Shown: in pieces, positions 62,816-64,000 of the stretch
Layout: every line of letters begins with the position of its first letter
How positions within the stretch are numbered: the first letter of the stretch is position 1
Source: Anisakis pegreffii
Lineage: Eukaryota; Nematoda; Chromadorea; Rhabditida; Anisakidae
Assembly (NCBI GenBank): GCA_035041965.1
Contig: JAPYMA010001087.1
Coordinates: 1 to 64,000, forward strand
Direction of reading: 5' to 3'
Length of the DNA stretch: 64,000 nt
Notes under the pieces: model-generated
The model's database searches: none
The model's input: only the letters and a program-made list of their open reading frames with translations
What the model was told of the DNA's origin: nothing
Position numbers and translations under genes: made by a program

Positions 62816-63655
62816 GTATTTGCGCTTATTTTTTAACCAACAACATTTTCATCAAATTATCTTTTGCGCTATTCATAGATATAGATTAGCTACAGATTAA
62901 AAGACAAGCGTTTCATCGTAGAAGATTAGGTTTTTTTGATTTTTGAACGTGGACTGAAGTGACAATAAGTGTTTTTCAACATACATTTCGTTACACCTTT
63001 CAAGCTGTACCACTCAACTTTTCGAGGTCCATAAAACATCTCATTATCGGTTCATGTTCATGCGTCGTTGAGCACAATTCAAATCTGCATTTGAAAATCT
63101 TCACTGATTCCGTCACCGCAAGCACATAAACAAGCAGCACAACAAAATCCACTTAAACGAACGCACACATTCGGTGTGCCGTTCACGGTTCACTCAACCA
63201 TTCGAGTTTCTATGCCTCACTTGACCAGTTTTCATTCGTTTTTTACGTAATCTTTGAATTTATCACATGATGAAATTCAGAAAAATCAAGCACAACATTG
63301 GGTACAGAGCACTGATTCTATATAATAGCGATGCATTATTACAAAAATTATAATGGTTACAGCAACACAATGTTCCGTGCACTCCTACCATTTCTCTTTC
63401 CACGCAACCGTTTCCAACTGTCTGAAAACTTATAGAACATCCAAATTTTGAAGTGTATCATACCAGAACATCATTCGATGACATCAGTTTCTTTGATGTA
63501 ATACTACTCGACGCTTTGCTTAAGTGGAAAGTGCTAATTCCATTTAATTTGTTCTGTTGAAAGGTAACTCTTAGTTGTGCTTCAAGGATTTCAAATGTCG
63601 ATCCCTGCGGCAATTTTAAGGTGAAATAACACTGATTCAGTGTTTTTTAATATAC
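62816..63655. other. Stretch between the two right-edge genes
   Basis: These 840 bases separate the second EF-hand exon (plus) from the first exon of the small secreted protein (minus). They should be intron for both genes. A minus-strand piece following GCCGCAG near 63590 (reading GSTFEILEAQLRVTF) may be an exon of the secreted protein but cannot be joined with confidence. Confidence 0.35.
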
Positions 63656-63880
63656 CTGACAGATGAGTGTTGCACATCCGACTTTGACAACCTCGCCAAC
63701 TGAATAGTCAGCTGTGAACTTATAGCAATAGCCTTCGATAAGCCCGAATATTGTTGAACATTCCTCACTGTCTTGCAATACTTCTTGACCAACAAAATAT
63801 TTCAGTCCCGTATAACATACCAACCCGTTGATAAGAGTCAATTTGTACATCAAAATAATGATTCGCAGCGAAATGTTCAT
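63656..63880 (-). CDS. Small secreted Cys-rich protein, Ly6/uPAR-like (first exon)
   Basis: The exon starts at ATG 63880, two bases after CTTTAG, which may be a spliced-leader acceptor. It ends at TGTCAG/GTATAT after 75 codons. It begins MNISLRIIILMYKLTLINGL, a plausible signal peptide, then VCYTGL, and has cysteines in EECSTI, EGYCYKFTAD and VGCATLICQ. A cysteine a few residues after cleavage in the form xxCYxG, with a YCYK and GCA-xxxC series, is the pattern of nematode Ly6/uPAR-type secreted proteins. The rest of the protein, with the expected last cysteines, is not identified. No function is assigned. Confidence 0.55.
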
Positions 63881-64000
63881 GACTAAAGATCAATGTGTCA
63901 TATGAGAGTCGAACAATCACAAAAAATTCACAGCATGGAACATCGAATGTAGACTAATCATTTCTCAAAAGCCATGAATATTTCAAACAGCCTGTGACCA

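Overview
The window looks like nuclear DNA of a parasitic nematode, plausibly an ascaridoid or other spirurian; this is inference. The evidence is: many short exons separated by A+T-rich introns whose acceptors read TTTCAG, several acceptors placed directly before a start codon as expected for spliced-leader addition, and a cuticlin-type ZP-domain protein, a family characteristic of nematode cuticle. No bacterial or viral gene organisation is present.

Layout. A 176-bp tandem duplication opens the window. From about 2.4 to 19.8 kb four genes lie on the minus strand: HUS1 (9-1-1 DNA-damage clamp), a RAD51C-like recombination protein, a MATH-BTB protein (likely Cullin-3 substrate adaptor) and a mitochondrial-type 3-ketoacyl-CoA thiolase (ACAA2). 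Three copies of a non-autonomous hAT-like element sit among or inside these genes. A poorly resolved polytopic membrane protein follows at 21.1-22.9 kb (minus). From 24.9 to 34.3 kb a 24-exon gene on the plus strand encodes translation initiation factor eIF5B; every splice phase in my model agrees and it predicts 1,239 residues. Acireductone dioxygenase (ADI1) is on the minus strand at 37.0-38.7 kb. About 7.5 kb without a recognisable gene follows, then a possible 46-residue membrane microprotein, and then a large plus-strand gene (46.6-59.1 kb) for a secreted or membrane protein with a signal peptide, a 677-residue Ser/Thr/Glu-rich mucin-like exon, a von Willebrand A domain, a ZP domain and a C-terminal transmembrane segment. 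The right edge has the start of an EF-hand (myosin light-chain-like) gene on the plus strand and the first exon of a small secreted Cys-rich (Ly6/uPAR-like) protein on the minus strand.

Function. HUS1 and RAD51C are neighbours in the same direction and both act in DNA-damage response, which is suggestive but not proof of co-regulation. The other genes are housekeeping (eIF5B, ACAA2, ADI1) or cuticle/extracellular-matrix genes. I see no CRISPR array, prophage, tRNA or rRNA gene. The most interesting material is the VWA-mucin-ZP protein with an in-exon frame change, the foldback hAT element family with one copy bounded by an 8-bp target duplication, a near-perfect palindrome next to another copy, and a GC-AG intron inside eIF5B.
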